This document shows positions 36,425 to 52,377 of a stretch of DNA of 64,000 nt, piece by piece. Location: NCBI GenBank assembly GCA_014529385.2, contig CM043952.1, forward strand, positions 155,411,057-155,475,056, in the 5' to 3' direction. This stretch comes from Adiantum capillus-veneris (taxonomy: Eukaryota > Streptophyta > Polypodiopsida > Polypodiales > Pteridaceae). Position numbers and translations under genes: made by a program. Positions within the stretch are counted from its first letter, which is position 1. Each line of letters starts with the position of its first letter. A model generated the notes under the pieces. It made no database searches, was not told the DNA's origin, and saw only the letters and a list, made by a program, of their open reading frames with translations.

Positions 36425-37005
36425 ACACACACGCAAAAGAGGACAATCACAGAAGATTAGAGAAATATTAACCACTAATTAGTTAAGATCTAGTTAATCT
36501 AAGCATCATAGGCAATCATAAGAAATAAGAGAGAGGCATAGTAAGAGAGAATGAATCATTGATTAGTGTTAATCAAGTCTCATTAGCAAGGAGAAGCTCA
36601 AGGACTCCATAGCCACACACCTCAAGAGCTCTCACCAAAGAGTGCTCTCAACAAATGACTTGAGAACCCTAATTTCTTTTACACACTGCCTTATATACCT
36701 AGGTGAAAAATATGCAATGTCCGGGTGCCCAAGGCCTTTAGGGCTCACCACTTACTGAATCTGCAACCTAGGTACAGTAAGTGACCTATTGTTTACAACT
36801 TGGAACTCCCATTGAGCCCGTAACACATTAGAAATATTACAATGGCTTGAAATAAATCGAGAATTTACAATACGTGACCATTTTGGGAAAACGTGCAAAT
36901 TGTGTAACTCTAATCTTTACTACTTCTTTGCATTCATCCTCGATGTGCATTCATACGTCTTCCGTCTTTAGCAGCTTCTGTTAATTGATGTTGACTCAGT
37001 TAACA
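36425..37005 (-). repeat. 5' LTR remnant (right copy)
   Basis: Matches 26,280-26,867 throughout, ending (minus-strand start) at TGTTAACTGAGTC. The distal part of the LTR is missing or unrecognisably diverged. Confidence 0.65.
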
Positions 37006-37470
37006 CTCTCATAACAGGATATTCTCTCAGACCTCTCACGCAACAACGTGGCCTGTAGTTATCTTCCAACTTTTCTTTTCCTGTGACAATTGCAAGAGCT
37101 TCAAACTTTTTAGCGACTTCGGCAACTCTTAACATTTGGGAACGCATGTCCAAGTTTTAGAACATGTCTTCTAGGCCTAACCATATTCTAAGTTGAAGTA
37201 GTCTGAGGTTGGCAAACCAATCTCTTGGACTGTCGTCAATATAGATGAATAATTGATGGAGGGTTCATGGAGATGGGTAAGGTAACTACGGTTAACACTC
37301 TTCCAACAAGTTGTGCTTCCTAGTATGCCAAAGACTTTGGTCTTTATTGCTAAGTAAAAGAGTTCCTGTTCATCCTTGGACAATCGTGTCGTCATATTGT
37401 TGAACACTATGGCCAAAACCTCATTCCCTAGGCTAAAGCATTCAGACGTCACTCTGGGAGCCATTTGTTA
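37006..37470 (-). pseudogene. Unrecognised minus-strand coding relic
   Basis: A frame of about 95 codons begins near 37,464 (MAPRVTSECFSLGNEVLAIV...), and related-looking coding sequence continues to the LTR edge at 37,005. It may be the target of the LTR element's insertion. Family unknown; possibly another retroelement. Confidence 0.3.
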
Positions 37471-38465
37471 CTACAAAACAAACATTAAAAGAAATTACAA
37501 CGCCGTTGTTTAAAAACTTTAACCATAACTCAAACCAAACACTTACACTCAAGAAGACAAGTCAAACAAGTACCACAAACCAATGTCATTTATAGATGCA
37601 TCATGAATACAATATCTTTTCTCAAACGGCATGCATGAATGCGTGCATGATGCATAACTAACCCGACTAGTTTCAAGATTTAGGCTTCCCCATAATCTTA
37701 AGCATTGGCTCTCATACGAGGTGAGAGATATCCCTCCCCGGGGGTCTATACACAAAATATACAATTTACACCTTTATACAATTTTCAATATACATCAGAG
37801 TTGCGCAAGCATTTGCATAGGGGAGGAGTTAGTTCTCAGCGCCCGGCCAAGCATGGAGTTTAGGCCATAAGCCGGACTGCATCCAGAGGTACCTAGCAAC
37901 TAGTGCTACCTTGAATGGGTGTAATGAATGAAAGCGTACTCAAGAAAAATATAACATTGTGGAGGGTGAATATATGTGTACACTGCGTTGCAAGAAGAGA
38001 GAGAGAATATAGTGGAGGGTGAAATAGAGTGCATAGAGACATGAGAAAATGACAACATTGGATCTTTAAATGCGCATCTAAATGGAACAGGCAGCCATGT
38101 ACTAATGCAATGACAAAATCTGGGTATACCATAACAACAAAAAGTTCATGAAAAAATAACTAGCAGAGCACTGGACCTTGTGTAGGGATCAATCGGTCCA
38201 CTCATCCACTTCTGCTCTACTACAGAAAGAGAGATTTTCACTTTTCCGGGAGCGAGCCAAAACACCTTTAACCTACCTGAGCGAGACATAGGCTGAGGCA
38301 ACTTCGCCTCCCTTCATGAACCCGAGCTCTGAAAGGATCCCAAGTACTAGAAGGTGGTAGGCCCGTATCAACACCAACCATACCAGTTTAGGCGCCACAC
38401 GTCTTTGATGCCCAGCACCGGGTCTTTAGGAAAAGGCAGTATGCCACACCTAGATCCATCCACAT
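37471..38465. other. No gene; fragments of dispersed repeats
   Basis: 37,722-37,782 matches 9,590-9,648 (ATACAATTTACACCTTTATACAA with the same flanks), so a repeat end recurs here. 38,345-38,450 matches 47,717-47,795 in inverted orientation. No reading frame of note. Confidence 0.5.
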
Positions 38466-38880
38466 CACTACAAGGATTGCCTAAATTTTGACATCAAATT
38501 ACCGACGTCAATGATGGGCGTCGATATATGTGCAGGTAAATCTGGAGAAAGACCCAATTTTTTTTACAAAATCATTTTAAATTTTTGACGCTATTTGGGC
38601 GAGCATTCTGACACCTATTTGGGTGAGCATTCTGACTACTTTGATGCATATTCCGATGCCTACTTGGACGCCGTTTCAATGCCTGTTTTGATTCTTGTAC
38701 CAATGATAACTGCAAAACCAGAACCTGCGGATTCTTCCACACATTTTTGTCTCATTTTTATCTCCTCCTTTGCTCTCCCTTGCTCTCCTCTTGCTCACTT
38801 TGCTGCAGATCGGGTGCTTTAAGGCTTATCGGACTTGAGATCTCCATTCACACGCTCCCCCCATCAACAAGGTAAGGTTC
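38466..38880 (+). mobile_element. Orphan CACTA-type terminus
   Basis: Starts CACTACAAGG, followed by GACGTCAATGATGGGCGTCG and TTGACGC / GACGCC motifs that resemble the subterminal repeats of the 17.9-24.0 kb element. About 400 bp in, an AACAAG|GTAAGG splice-donor-like site ends what could be a leader exon. No matching right end (TGTAGTG plus duplicated target) or transposase is visible, so it is truncated or solo. Confidence 0.5.
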
Positions 38881-39277
38881 TTTTGTAGATTTCTTCACTT
38901 TTGTGTGTATGGGAGTAACATAGCTATGTGTGTGTGTTTTTGCAAGTTTGCATACACACAAACAAACACACACACACACACACGGACACAATCATCCACA
39001 TAGACATGCAAACAAACAAATAAAGATTGATAATAAAATTTGATTTTAAAAGAAAAGAGTTATTTTGATTTAGGTCATTTTTTTATTAGTTTTGTTATTT
39101 TTATGCAAATTAATTTGAAAATTAATAAATTATGTTGTTTTTAAATTGTGAACCATTGTAGATGTTGTAAAGCATGTAAATGTTAATTAAGATGTTTCTA
39201 GTTAAGTTTTAGTGTTAGATTTTATTTACCTTTGATTAACCTTATACGTTTTTAAAATCGTCGTTGTTATGCTGATC

Positions 39278-39498
39278 GTTTAGGGTAAATCGACGATATT
39301 ATGTCAATCGCTTAGGACAAATATATCAACATTGTTAATCGCACGTAGTTGGCCGCTTAGGGTTAATCACTTGGGATTAGCCACTTAGGGCTAGCTGCTT
39401 AGGACTAGTTAATAACTTAGGTATTCTGTTGCTTAACGGCTTAGAGCTAGCCAAGCTTAACCTCTTATGGTGTATTCAGACCGCTTAGGACTAGCCGC
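39278..39498 (+). repeat. Degenerate short-period CGCTTAGGG repeat (left part)
   Basis: Irregular units such as CGCTTAGGGTTAAT, CACTTGGGATTAGC and CACTTAGGGCTAGC, roughly 14 bp each. The pattern resumes at 41,597, directly after the LTR. Confidence 0.65.
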
Positions 39499-41596
39499 TG
39501 GAAAGGGGGAAAGGGGAACACACTCATCACACAACACAATGCCTCACTATAGCCCAAGGTATACACATCACCCCAATCCACTAGAGTTCACCTTCAAAAC
39601 TCGACACTACCTGCAAGCAAACCACCGCTTGCACACAACCATACGCACATACGCCTTGCAATGCACCAGGCAGACCCAATCACTCCGATCCACTCAATTC
39701 ATAGCCCTCCACACGCACACAGCATCTCTCTATCTCTCTTTGCATGACAAACTTTGGGGGGGCACACACGCCGACACACGCCCGGAACCACACGCACACA
39801 AGCAGAGAAGAGAAGGGGGAAGAGGGAATGATGCCAAGGAGACAACAATGAATGGTCTTCTTCCATTAACAACACCATGTACAACCAACCATCTGCCGGC
39901 ACAACCCTCGGCAACAAGACAATGGCTCAAAAGCCCCTAAAAATTTACGCTTGCATCCTTTTATAGGGAAAACTAAACCCAAAAAAAGAAAAAAATGTGA
40001 GATGTCTTGCTTGTGCACTTCTCTTCCAGCTTCATTCAGTATTCTTTGCATTGCTAACACTTGGCATTGTCCACTTTTGGCAACCACTACATGATGCACA
40101 CCCCTTGGTCCTTTGTCCACCCAACTTGGCCACCCAGCTTGACCCTTGGATTATTTGGCCTCTTTCTCTCTCTCTCTCTCTTCCCTTGCTTTACTGGCGC
40201 GCTATGTCGCTTGGATGGCCACTCTCTTGTGCTCCGAACCGGATCTCTCTCTCTGGCCCATTGTTCGTGGGACCCTCCCCTATGAGAGCTTTGAACATCC
40301 TTGAACTGATTTCTCTCTCCCCTGTTGTCTACCGCCAGACCCCTCCCCTATGCGAGCATTAGCCACAGAACTAATGGGGGGGGCACCCTTATCTTAAAAA
40401 AGCTTTGGCACGTGTGAACCTGGCCCCTGGCGGGCTTTCATGCCACATCATCACCTACGTGCACCGTTGTTCAACCACAGCCTCATGGGCACACGTCACT
40501 GGCGTCACCCCTCGCCACCAAAAACCGCATCGGACAGCCTCTGGCTTTGCCAGCACAGCACCCATTCGGGCCCACCATTACTGCACCCCAAGAGAGCTCA
40601 CCACCCTTCACACTCACTACAATTGGCGCACCACCTGGGTCATATACCTTGAATTACTACCTCGAACCACTACATGTGGCACTATTGCCCGCCACATGGC
40701 GGCTCCTGGTGAGTTGCTTCCAAGAACTTGAAACTCCCAAGTTTTTTCCTCAAAAAATATCCCCAAACTCATTTTTTTCCCTTGCTTGCCCTGCCTACAA
40801 ATTGTCCCCTGGCGATCTGATTACCAAGCCGAAAAACCCAGCCGCAAGCTCACTGTGCCGACTCCAAACTCTTTCGACCTTGCCGCACTTCACAATTCCC
40901 CGAGACCCCGAACCGAGGCTGGAAAAAGTGAGAACTCCCATCTGTAGCAAGTTCCAAGAAAATGCACCCAATCTTTAGACTTCTATATATTTTCGCTCCG
41001 GTCTTCGTTTGATGAGAAGTCAATTCTTTCTAGCTCCACATACAGCATGGCACCTTCTCAAACCCTGTCAAAACCCAAAAAGGCACGACTACCCATGTGG
41101 TCAGGTGGGCACCAACCTAGCCCCCGACAAAACTTCAATCGGCCATAAACTGTAATTCGTAGCTCTGATCTGCAATTTGAAAACATGGGTAGGATCTATA
41201 AATCAAGCACTACACACCTTTACACTCACATCCACTTGGGCCACCTGTTGTCCCCAGCGGCCCTATCAAAAAGAATCTGCAATGCACTGAACCTTCAAAC
41301 TTCAGTATCTTGGGCTCTGTAGCTCGATTTGATTATTTGTCTTGTCCTACTCTTTCAGCACCTCAAGCTCTACATTCCTAGACCCAAAGATAGCACCTTG
41401 TACTTTCTTCACCTGCTCCCCAAATTAGCCCCTTCTGGAGCCTTTCTTGGTCTGTAAACCGCATCAGTCATACATCTCCTCTTCTACCTATCAATCCATG
41501 ATCTTTCTAGCTGCTCCAGTCCTTCACCATGATTCTGCTAGCCTACACATACGTGCCCATGCCATCTTCTATGGTCGACACACTTTGGCTGCACCA
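39499..41596 (-). mobile_element. Solo LTR (about 2.1 kb)
   Basis: Begins TGGAAAGGGGG and ends GGCTGCACCA. It shares those ends and several internal blocks (CACCCCAATCCACT, TTCACCTTCAAAA) with 43,609-45,320. CGCTTAGGG-type repeat lies on both sides, which fits a single LTR left in the repeat after recombination. It is diverged and old. Orientation follows the related gag-bearing element. Confidence 0.6.
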
Positions 41597-41720
41597 TCGC
41601 TTACGATAAGTGATGGTTGTTTCATTCTTCTTATCATTAAGGGTTAGTTGCTTAGGGATGTACTTTGACTATTTTGGGATGTTTAAGGCTATCCATTTAG
41701 GTTAGCATCTTTAGATTTGG
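41597..41720 (+). repeat. CGCTTAGGG-type repeat (right part)
   Basis: GGGTTAGTTGCTTAGGG and similar units continue the array seen before 39,499. Confidence 0.5.
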
Positions 41721-42579
41721 CCATTTTAGTAATCTACTTTTCCTATCCACTTGCATGTGAAGCACCTGAAGGAGCCTCCTTTGGTTGTCACGGCGGCATG
41801 ACAATGGAAAGGGGCACCTTCTCCTCAATAAAAAAAGCCTTGGTCCTATATGAGAAACCGTGTGAACACCTCCCATGGCTAGAGAGTCATGTTAACACAT
41901 GACAACACTCCCCGACAATCGGAACAACCACCAACGCCAACACCATGCGTGGCATAGCAGCCAGCATCGCCAGATGGCAAACAAAGAAACACCAAGCCCA
42001 AGCTCCATAGCTTAGAGAGCTCCCCGCCTTGTGTTTCCCAAATGGGTCACTTTCTATAGGCCTTATACACCATGGAAGGAGGCCCAAATAACGCCTATGG
42101 GATTTCCCATTGCCACGTGGTAGTGCCACGTAATCCCCCCACTTGAACTCCACAAAATAATCTCAACATTTTTCCAAAAAAAATCTTCATTTGCACCAAC
42201 TTTAGACCTTCACCATCCGATACTCAAAGTTCAAGACATTGAGCTGCAAAACCTCCTATTTCTAACTTCACTTCGTGCCGATCCCATGATCTTTGGGCTT
42301 TCATGTGCACTCCAACCAAGCAGACCAAAAACAAAAAAAAATTATGGCACCTCCTCTTTGCCAACCGCACCAAAATTCAACAGACCATATCTCATTGATC
42401 TGGGCTTTGATTGACATGATGTCTCTTCCTACTAGCTTCACACAATGCATACTACACTCCAAAACCTAGTCCGAGCCAAAATACTTGACAGATGGCTCGT
42501 CTTCACTTTCTCCTTGCCTTTCGAGCTCTAGTCTCCCGTTAAATTTCTATCTCTCTTTCAGTTCTAGCTCTTTTGTTGG

Positions 42580-43550
42580 CCAACACTTTGACATCCTGTT
42601 TATCCACCCCAATGATGTTCACCCTAGGGACTTCACCGCCATTCGTTTGGGCTTGTTGCACTTGATTCTCAATTGCCTACTCCCTCGGGCCATTAATCTA
42701 TGCTTGGCCTCTCCCTCTTTCAAACAATGGGTATATACCACCTCTTTCCATCAGTAGATGAGGACATTCTGGTGCATAATGCCCTTCTTCACCGCAATTA
42801 TAGCATCTTCCAGGCAAAAGGCCTTGCCCTACCCCTTTCTCCTCTCAGTTGTCCTTGTCCATGACACTCAACCATAGCCCTTGCATCTGCTCCGATAGAT
42901 CCTGAACCGTAGGTATCCACTACAGTGGAATAGCAGCAGTAGCCCTATTCCCTTTATTTTCCTCCTAAGTTGACTTTCAAGGACTTTGTGGTTGAACAAG
43001 TGCCATTGCTTCATAACCTGCTACGCCCTGCTCTATCTTTTTTAATTTTTTTCTACTTTTCAACCTTGCAATCGCCACTGCCCCATTGTAGTTCTTTGGG
43101 ATTTCAAAGTCCACTTTCTCTCACACCTTCGGATGTAAGCATGCCATAAACTTATCCAATTTGAAGTACTCACCATTGGCTAGCTGCATAGCCACTACTA
43201 ACTCTACCCAACATGCTTCCAAATGATCTAGAAACAAGCTAAATTCCTCACCTACATCTTGCTTTAGAGCATTTAGCCTCGCATCCATCTCACCTTGAGA
43301 TGCTTCTTTGTGAAAATCGTAGAGCCAGCCATGCTTGTCTTGGATCAATCGCCAAAGCGAGTCAAACCATAGTTTGGCCTTCCCGCACATCACCAACGGT
43401 TTGCATCTTGCTTTCCTCATTCGGCATTCACAAAGACAACATGTACAATTCAAAATTAGCAAGCCATTCGTCTGGATTCTCTTCACCTGTAAAACTCGGT
43501 CCATAGCTTCAGGACGCCATGCTTACCAATACAAAAACCTGTAATTTTTT
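42580..43550 (-). pseudogene. Retrotransposon gag remains
   Basis: Minus-strand sequence resembling plant gypsy gag: CGKAKLWFDSL, then DVGEEFSLFLDHLEACWVEL and KLDKFMACLHPKV. It is followed by short glycine/cysteine-containing sequence. Fossil, broken. Confidence 0.55.
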
Positions 43551-43608
43551 CCTTCACCGACGGGAGCAATCAATGTGCTCCTCAGTGGGGGCACCAGAAG
43601 ATGGATAG

Positions 43609-45320
43609 TGGAAAGGGGGTATGCACCCAAGACACAAACAATTTGCCTCTCTACAACTCAGGGTAAACACAACACCCCAATCCACTGGGATTCACCTTCA
43701 AAATCCTCTTTCTTGCTATGAAGACCACCACCTGTGCACCTCTCGAGTTGATCACACTATATCAGATCACGATCGAACACATACACACTGCATGAAACAT
43801 TTCCTAGCTTCCCACGCACACCCAAAGCCTCTTTCTCTCTCTTTGCCACCACAAGACATTGTCGGTTCGATGGGGGCAAACCTGCCTACACATGTACCCG
43901 ACACTGCAGACACAAGCACAAGAGAAACAGAATAGAGGGGGGGGAGGGAAAGTTACACCATAAATGCAGGCAATCCTTGCTTTCCTTTTCTCAGCATAGT
44001 CTAGTACAAACGGCCTCGTTGGCACAACCTTGATGAGCACGAAAGATTGATCATGGCAACCCTCGTTGGTGCCGCCGTCGGGAATTGGATTTTTCTCCTC
44101 TTGCCTTTTTTGTCAAAGCGTGCACCCATGCACATGATCTCTTTTCTCTCTTGATCCCTCGTAGCCCGGAAGCCCTCTCTCCATAAGACCCTCCTTGGAC
44201 TTGCTTTACCCTTGACAGAGCCGAAGAAGAAGCTCCTGCAAAAACTTGCTTGTTTCCTTCCTTCCTTCCTTCCTTCCTTCTCTTCTTTTCCTTCCACTCC
44301 TTTTCCTTTCCTTTGCTTCTTTCCTTTCCTTCACTCCTTTCCTTTCTTTTCTTTCTCTCCTTTCTCTACGACAGCGTGCCCCCTTCTTTTCCTTCCTTTT
44401 TTTTCTTTTCAATAAAAATATCCCACCCCTTTTAAAAACTAATGCTCTTCTCCCTTTGCACTCCAGGGGGCAACGACGGCGCCTGCTCCATTGGAGTCTT
44501 TATAATTTTTTCAAAAACCTTTAGGAGGAGGGTCCCATGCCCTTTTGTGTGAATGCACCCGTGCGGGTCGCGTGTTACATCGCCTCAGCACCATCACCCG
44601 AAACCGGCCATCACCTTCCTCGTAGGCACCATGCATGCCTTCCTCGCTTCCACTATTCCTGGTCCACCGAAGGAAGCCAGGAAAAATGGGCCACCATTAT
44701 TTGTACCCACCTTCTCGTAAACTGCACCCGACTTTTTTGAGTTGTATTCCACTAACCGTAAACCTGGCACCACCCCTCGGACCCTTGGCAAGGCTTTGAA
44801 ACTTTCAGATGGCACGTTCTCCAATATGACCTTGCAGGCACATAACTATCTCCCTACAACCTTTCACATGGCCATAACTTTCCCATTCAGACCCTGATCG
44901 GCAATCCGAAAAGTCTGGCATGCTCCACAATTCGAGCTTCACATGCCAATATTTTGACATCAACTCTGACCACCTGTCCCCATTTTCCCTTCTTGTTGGG
45001 GATCTGCAAAGGCTTCTAAATTAAAACTTTGATATCTTTCACATTGGGGCTCCGTTTCACGAGCCATCTGGATGGGCCTCTAGAGCATCTTGAACCCTAC
45101 ATTCCAAGGCATGTTTCCTACATTTTGGACACTTTGGTCTGCCATCCCGGCTATCCCAATTTGAAGTCCCCTTGCCCTAAAAACCTAATGAGCATACATT
45201 TTTGTTTCCATTGTCGTGCCCAGGTCTCCCACATTGGATTTAGCCCTTTACCATGCACCTATCTGTATACACAACATTGCACTTAACACTTTCTAGCACG
45301 GACCATCTTTGGCTGCACCA
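43609..45320 (-). repeat. 5' LTR of the gag-bearing fossil
   Basis: About 1.7 kb, TGGAAAGGGGG...GGCTGCACCA, the same ends as 39,499-41,596. It includes a TTCC-rich pyrimidine tract. Confidence 0.55.
44255..44410. repeat. (TTCC)n-like pyrimidine tract
   Basis: Starts with five perfect CTTC/TTCC units and becomes irregular. Frames here are low-complexity only. Confidence 0.8.
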
Positions 45321-49261
<3,941 letters not shown>

Positions 49262-49661
49262 TGTTATGGAATTGATATTTTATTATTTATTGCAGTTGTG
49301 ATACAGGTGAAAAATACTAGACCGAGCTAGGCCTACATGAATGGAAATATATATATTGTACATTTTATAATTCAAGTGATGTTTTATGAGCTTTGGCCAT
49401 TTATGACCGGCCAGCCAGTTTGTAATCAATTTGTCCATTCAAGAAATCTATAAATGAAATACGTGCAAGAGGAAAATGGTCACTCTTGTACTGGGGGAGA
49501 TTGCACCCAGCGTTGTCTTATTCTTCTCTCCTCTCCTCTCTTCTCTCTCATTGTGCCAGGCGTAGCACTCCTCTCTAGGAGGTGCACCTGCGCATGTTCT
49601 CTTCCTCTGTCTTGCTCGTTGTCTCTCTCTATTTGCGGCAACCATGCATCTGTCTGTAGCA
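49262..49661 (+). repeat. LTR copy A (outer 5' LTR)
   Basis: TGTTATGGAATTG...TGTAGCA with TATAAATG near 49,449. Followed at once by the primer site. Confidence 0.8.
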
Positions 49662-49662
49662 G

Positions 49663-49674
49663 TGGTATCAGAGC
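49663..49674 (+). other. Primer binding site, initiator tRNA-Met type
   Basis: TGGTATCAGAGC, the standard tRNA-Met primer site of many plant LTR elements. Confidence 0.85.
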
Positions 49675-49865
49675 ACATGCCATGCTCTAATAACCACAGA
49701 TTTGGATGATTAATAAGCTAAGTAGTTTTCTCTTTTTTGTTCATAAATGTCCTTAAGTTAAATCAACTGGTAGAAATTTGTGTGGATTGCATAAGATGAT
49801 TATGGCCTTGGGAATTTATCAGAGATTGTTTTATTTTGAGTGAAGACCTAAATATTGTTAATATC

Positions 49866-49988
49866 TCATTAAGCACTTGAATAATAAAATGTATAATATA
49901 TATATTTCCATTCACATAGGCCTAACTCGGTCCAATCTTTTCCACCTGTCATAACTGCAATAAATAATAAAACATCCATCCCATAACA
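49866..49988 (-). repeat. LTR copy B1 (partial)
   Basis: Only the first 120 bp of the LTR (minus strand), starting TGTTATGG at 49,988. It is separated from copy B2 by three bases. Confidence 0.75.
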
Positions 49989-49991
49989 TAC

Positions 49992-50456
49992 TGCTACCAA
50001 CGGAAGGCGTGGCGCCCTTGCAAAATACTAAAATACAATATATTGCAATCCATGAAACACACAAGTATGCTTACCTTGTATGCAAACAAAGAGAGGCAAC
50101 GAACGAGAGAGAGGAAGAGAACATTCACAGGTGCACCTCTTAGAGAGGAGTGCTACGCCTGGCACGGCGAGAGAGAGAAGAGAAGAGAGGAGAGAAGAAT
50201 GAGATGGACACTGGGTGCAATCTCCCCCGTGCAAGAGTGACCATTTCCCTCTTTCACATATTTGTTTATAGATTTCTTGAATGGTCAAAATGTGAGTACA
50301 AACTGGCCGGTCGGTCATAAATGGCCAAAGCTCATAAAAGAGCACTTGAATATCAAAATGTACAAAATGCATATTTGCTTGCATAGGCCTAGATTGGTCA
50401 AGCCTTTTCCACCTGTCACAACTGCAAACAAATAGTAGAATATCAACTCCATAACA
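49992..50456 (-). repeat. LTR copy B2
   Basis: Full-length minus-strand LTR (465 bp), preceded on its own strand by the GAGAGGTA purine tract (50,464-50,457), so it is a 3'-type LTR. Confidence 0.75.
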
Positions 50457-50464
50457 TACCTCTC

Positions 50465-50826
50465 AATGAAATTGATATTTTATTATCTAGTGCAAGTGAC
50501 AAGTGGAAAAGGCTAAGGATATGCTAAAGGATATCATCTTTATGGAAATTCCATTATTTAAATGCTCTTTATGAGCTAAGGCTATTTAAGTCCAGCTGGT
50601 CAATGTGTATTCATTTTTGAGCATTAAAGAATCTATAAATAAATACGTGCAAGAGGGAAATGCTCACTCTTGCACGGGGGAAGAGTGCACCCAGTGTCTG
50701 CGTTATTCTTCTCCTCTCCTCTCTTCTCTCTCTTTTCCTGCCAACGTAGCACTCCACTCTAGGAGGTGTGCATGCGCATTCTCTTTCCCTCTCTTCCACT
50801 CTCCATCGCTCGTTGTTCGCGTATAG
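50465..50826 (+). repeat. LTR copy C (diverged)
   Basis: ATGAAATTGATATTTTATTA start and the conserved AATACGTGCAAGAGGGAAATG, GTAGCACTCCACTCTAGGAGG blocks. Its end is decayed. Confidence 0.7.
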
Positions 50827-50829
50827 CTT

Positions 50830-52240
50830 CGATTACGAGTTTGTGGATGTGCCAGGTATGCAGATTTGTTAGTTATAGCTAGGCTATACCATATGATCTT
50901 CTCTATTATTCCGTTCATTGATTCAACTTCTCAATTGTCATGCATTCATAAGTTATCTTACAAATTTGTTGCACTTCTAAAAAAATGAATATTTTCTTGC
51001 TTTTGTCCTCTTCAAATGGCTCATTATTATATTTTACTAGTTGCTAATTACATATCACTGGTCAACACCATTACCTTTATTAGGTTTTGCACAATTATAT
51101 CATAGATTTAAAGGATTTTTTATTAATATCATTTGTCATTAAGCTATATAGCTACTAGCTTCTTCCTTGTTTTATTCATTACATTGGAAGATTCCTCACC
51201 CTTGAGGAATACGTTTGACCTTGATATTCCAATTTCCTGCCCTTTAAAAGTTGGATGCGGAATTCGTACTTAACCCAGTAGACATCATAACTTCATGAAG
51301 ATGCGCTAACCAGTCAAGCAAGCTTCCGGTGCTTTAAACACCAGCGTGGTCATTCAGTAAACAAACAAACAATTGCATTGACCCATCCTCGCTTTACCAC
51401 CTTGCACTCATGCGTTCGACTTTCGTCTTGCGCTCGCTGCAAGAGTATCGCCTATTGCCATTTTCTTGCTTCACGGCCCTCGCCTTACCTCCCCGGGCGC
51501 ACCCCTATCCTTTTCTCATTTTCTACAAGGGATCTTTCTCGATTCCCACTAATAAACCATTAAACAAGATTGGGCCACCCCTAATCATGCTCTACAATCG
51601 TAATCAACAGTTTGTAAATACCCTTCTACTCAAACATGCTCCACATTGGTCTTACACATCTAATAAATGTTATATTTTTTATGCCTCGCCTAGTCCATTG
51701 GTCACAGAAACACAAATTCACCGATTTAGGCACTGTGTAGATAGTCATCTTGGTGTAGGTCCGCCGATTTAGGCAGCACATTGATAAATTGCAGATTCAT
51801 GATTTTTAAACAATATCAAATGCAGATTAGCCGACTTAGGTAGCATTAGTGCAGATTGGCTGATTTAGGCAGCACGTGTTATTGGTGTAGATTCACCGAT
51901 TTAGGCAACACTAATCACAAAATCATGCTACATTGGCTGGCCACCACGGTAACTGGTATGATTTTGTTACCCGGGTATACGACATGTAGGATATTTGGAT
52001 TTTGATTTGAAATGGGTATATGTTGGCAGACATTTGGATTTGGATTTGGACTTGGATTGGGAATTGATATATGATGATTTTTTATCGCGACAGTATTTAT
52101 GGAATTGAACTTGATATTGATGAGAATTGAATGATGAGTGTGACCAATGATATCCTGATTCATCAGGGTATGGCATATACTGCTTATTCTAGTGGTGTAG
52201 GACACTAGACTAGGTAGTATGTTGATGACGGTTGGCATAG
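50830..52240. other. Interior of the LTR nest, no coding sequence
   Basis: No gag or pol domain recognised. From 51,730 to 51,910 a phrase like GATTxxCCGATTTAGGCA recurs four times at 50-100 bp intervals. Confidence 0.45.
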
Positions 52241-52377
52241 GCAATGTTGTTTAGCTTCACTACTTTTACTGTATGCTATCTTTTTCACACAAATTTCTAA
52301 TCACTGTTTTTGACAAGTATCATTTGTAGATTTCTTATATTTACAACTGAGGACAGTTGATTTCCAACGGAGAGGTA

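Larger units (their letters stand above)
25947..37005 (-). mobile_element. Large LTR retrotransposon fossil with insertions
   Basis: A minus-strand element bounded by related LTR sequences: a left copy (25,947-26,867; 3' LTR) and a right copy (well matched from about 36,425 to 37,005; 5' LTR remnant). Both begin on the minus strand with TGTTAACTGAGTCAAC. A polypurine tract abuts the left copy at the expected side. Flanks are CTCTA (25,942-25,946) and CTCTC (37,006-37,010), a possible decayed 5-bp duplication. The interior holds coding relics at 27.1-30.2 kb and, between the low-complexity tracts, another repeat block. It is broken and old; the family (gypsy-like) is an inference. Confidence 0.55.
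41803..45320 (-). mobile_element. LTR retrotransposon fossil with gag
   Basis: Minus-strand element: 5' LTR at 43,609-45,320, a primer-site-like stretch just inside it (minus-strand TGGTGCCCCCACTGAGG at about 43,596-43,580), gag remains at 43,550-42,580, then a partial LTR-like sequence from 41,803 that starts TGGAAAGGGG like the other copies. It is probably Ty3/gypsy from its gag. The whole pol region is absent. Broken and old. Confidence 0.55.

Noticed and set aside
39278-39498. Interstitial telomere repeat
   Set aside because: Units read CTTAGGG with variable spacers, not TTTAGGG in tandem register.
44206-44435. Lys/Glu/Arg-rich or Phe/Pro/Ser-rich proteins
   Set aside because: Low-complexity translations of the TTCC pyrimidine tract inside an LTR.
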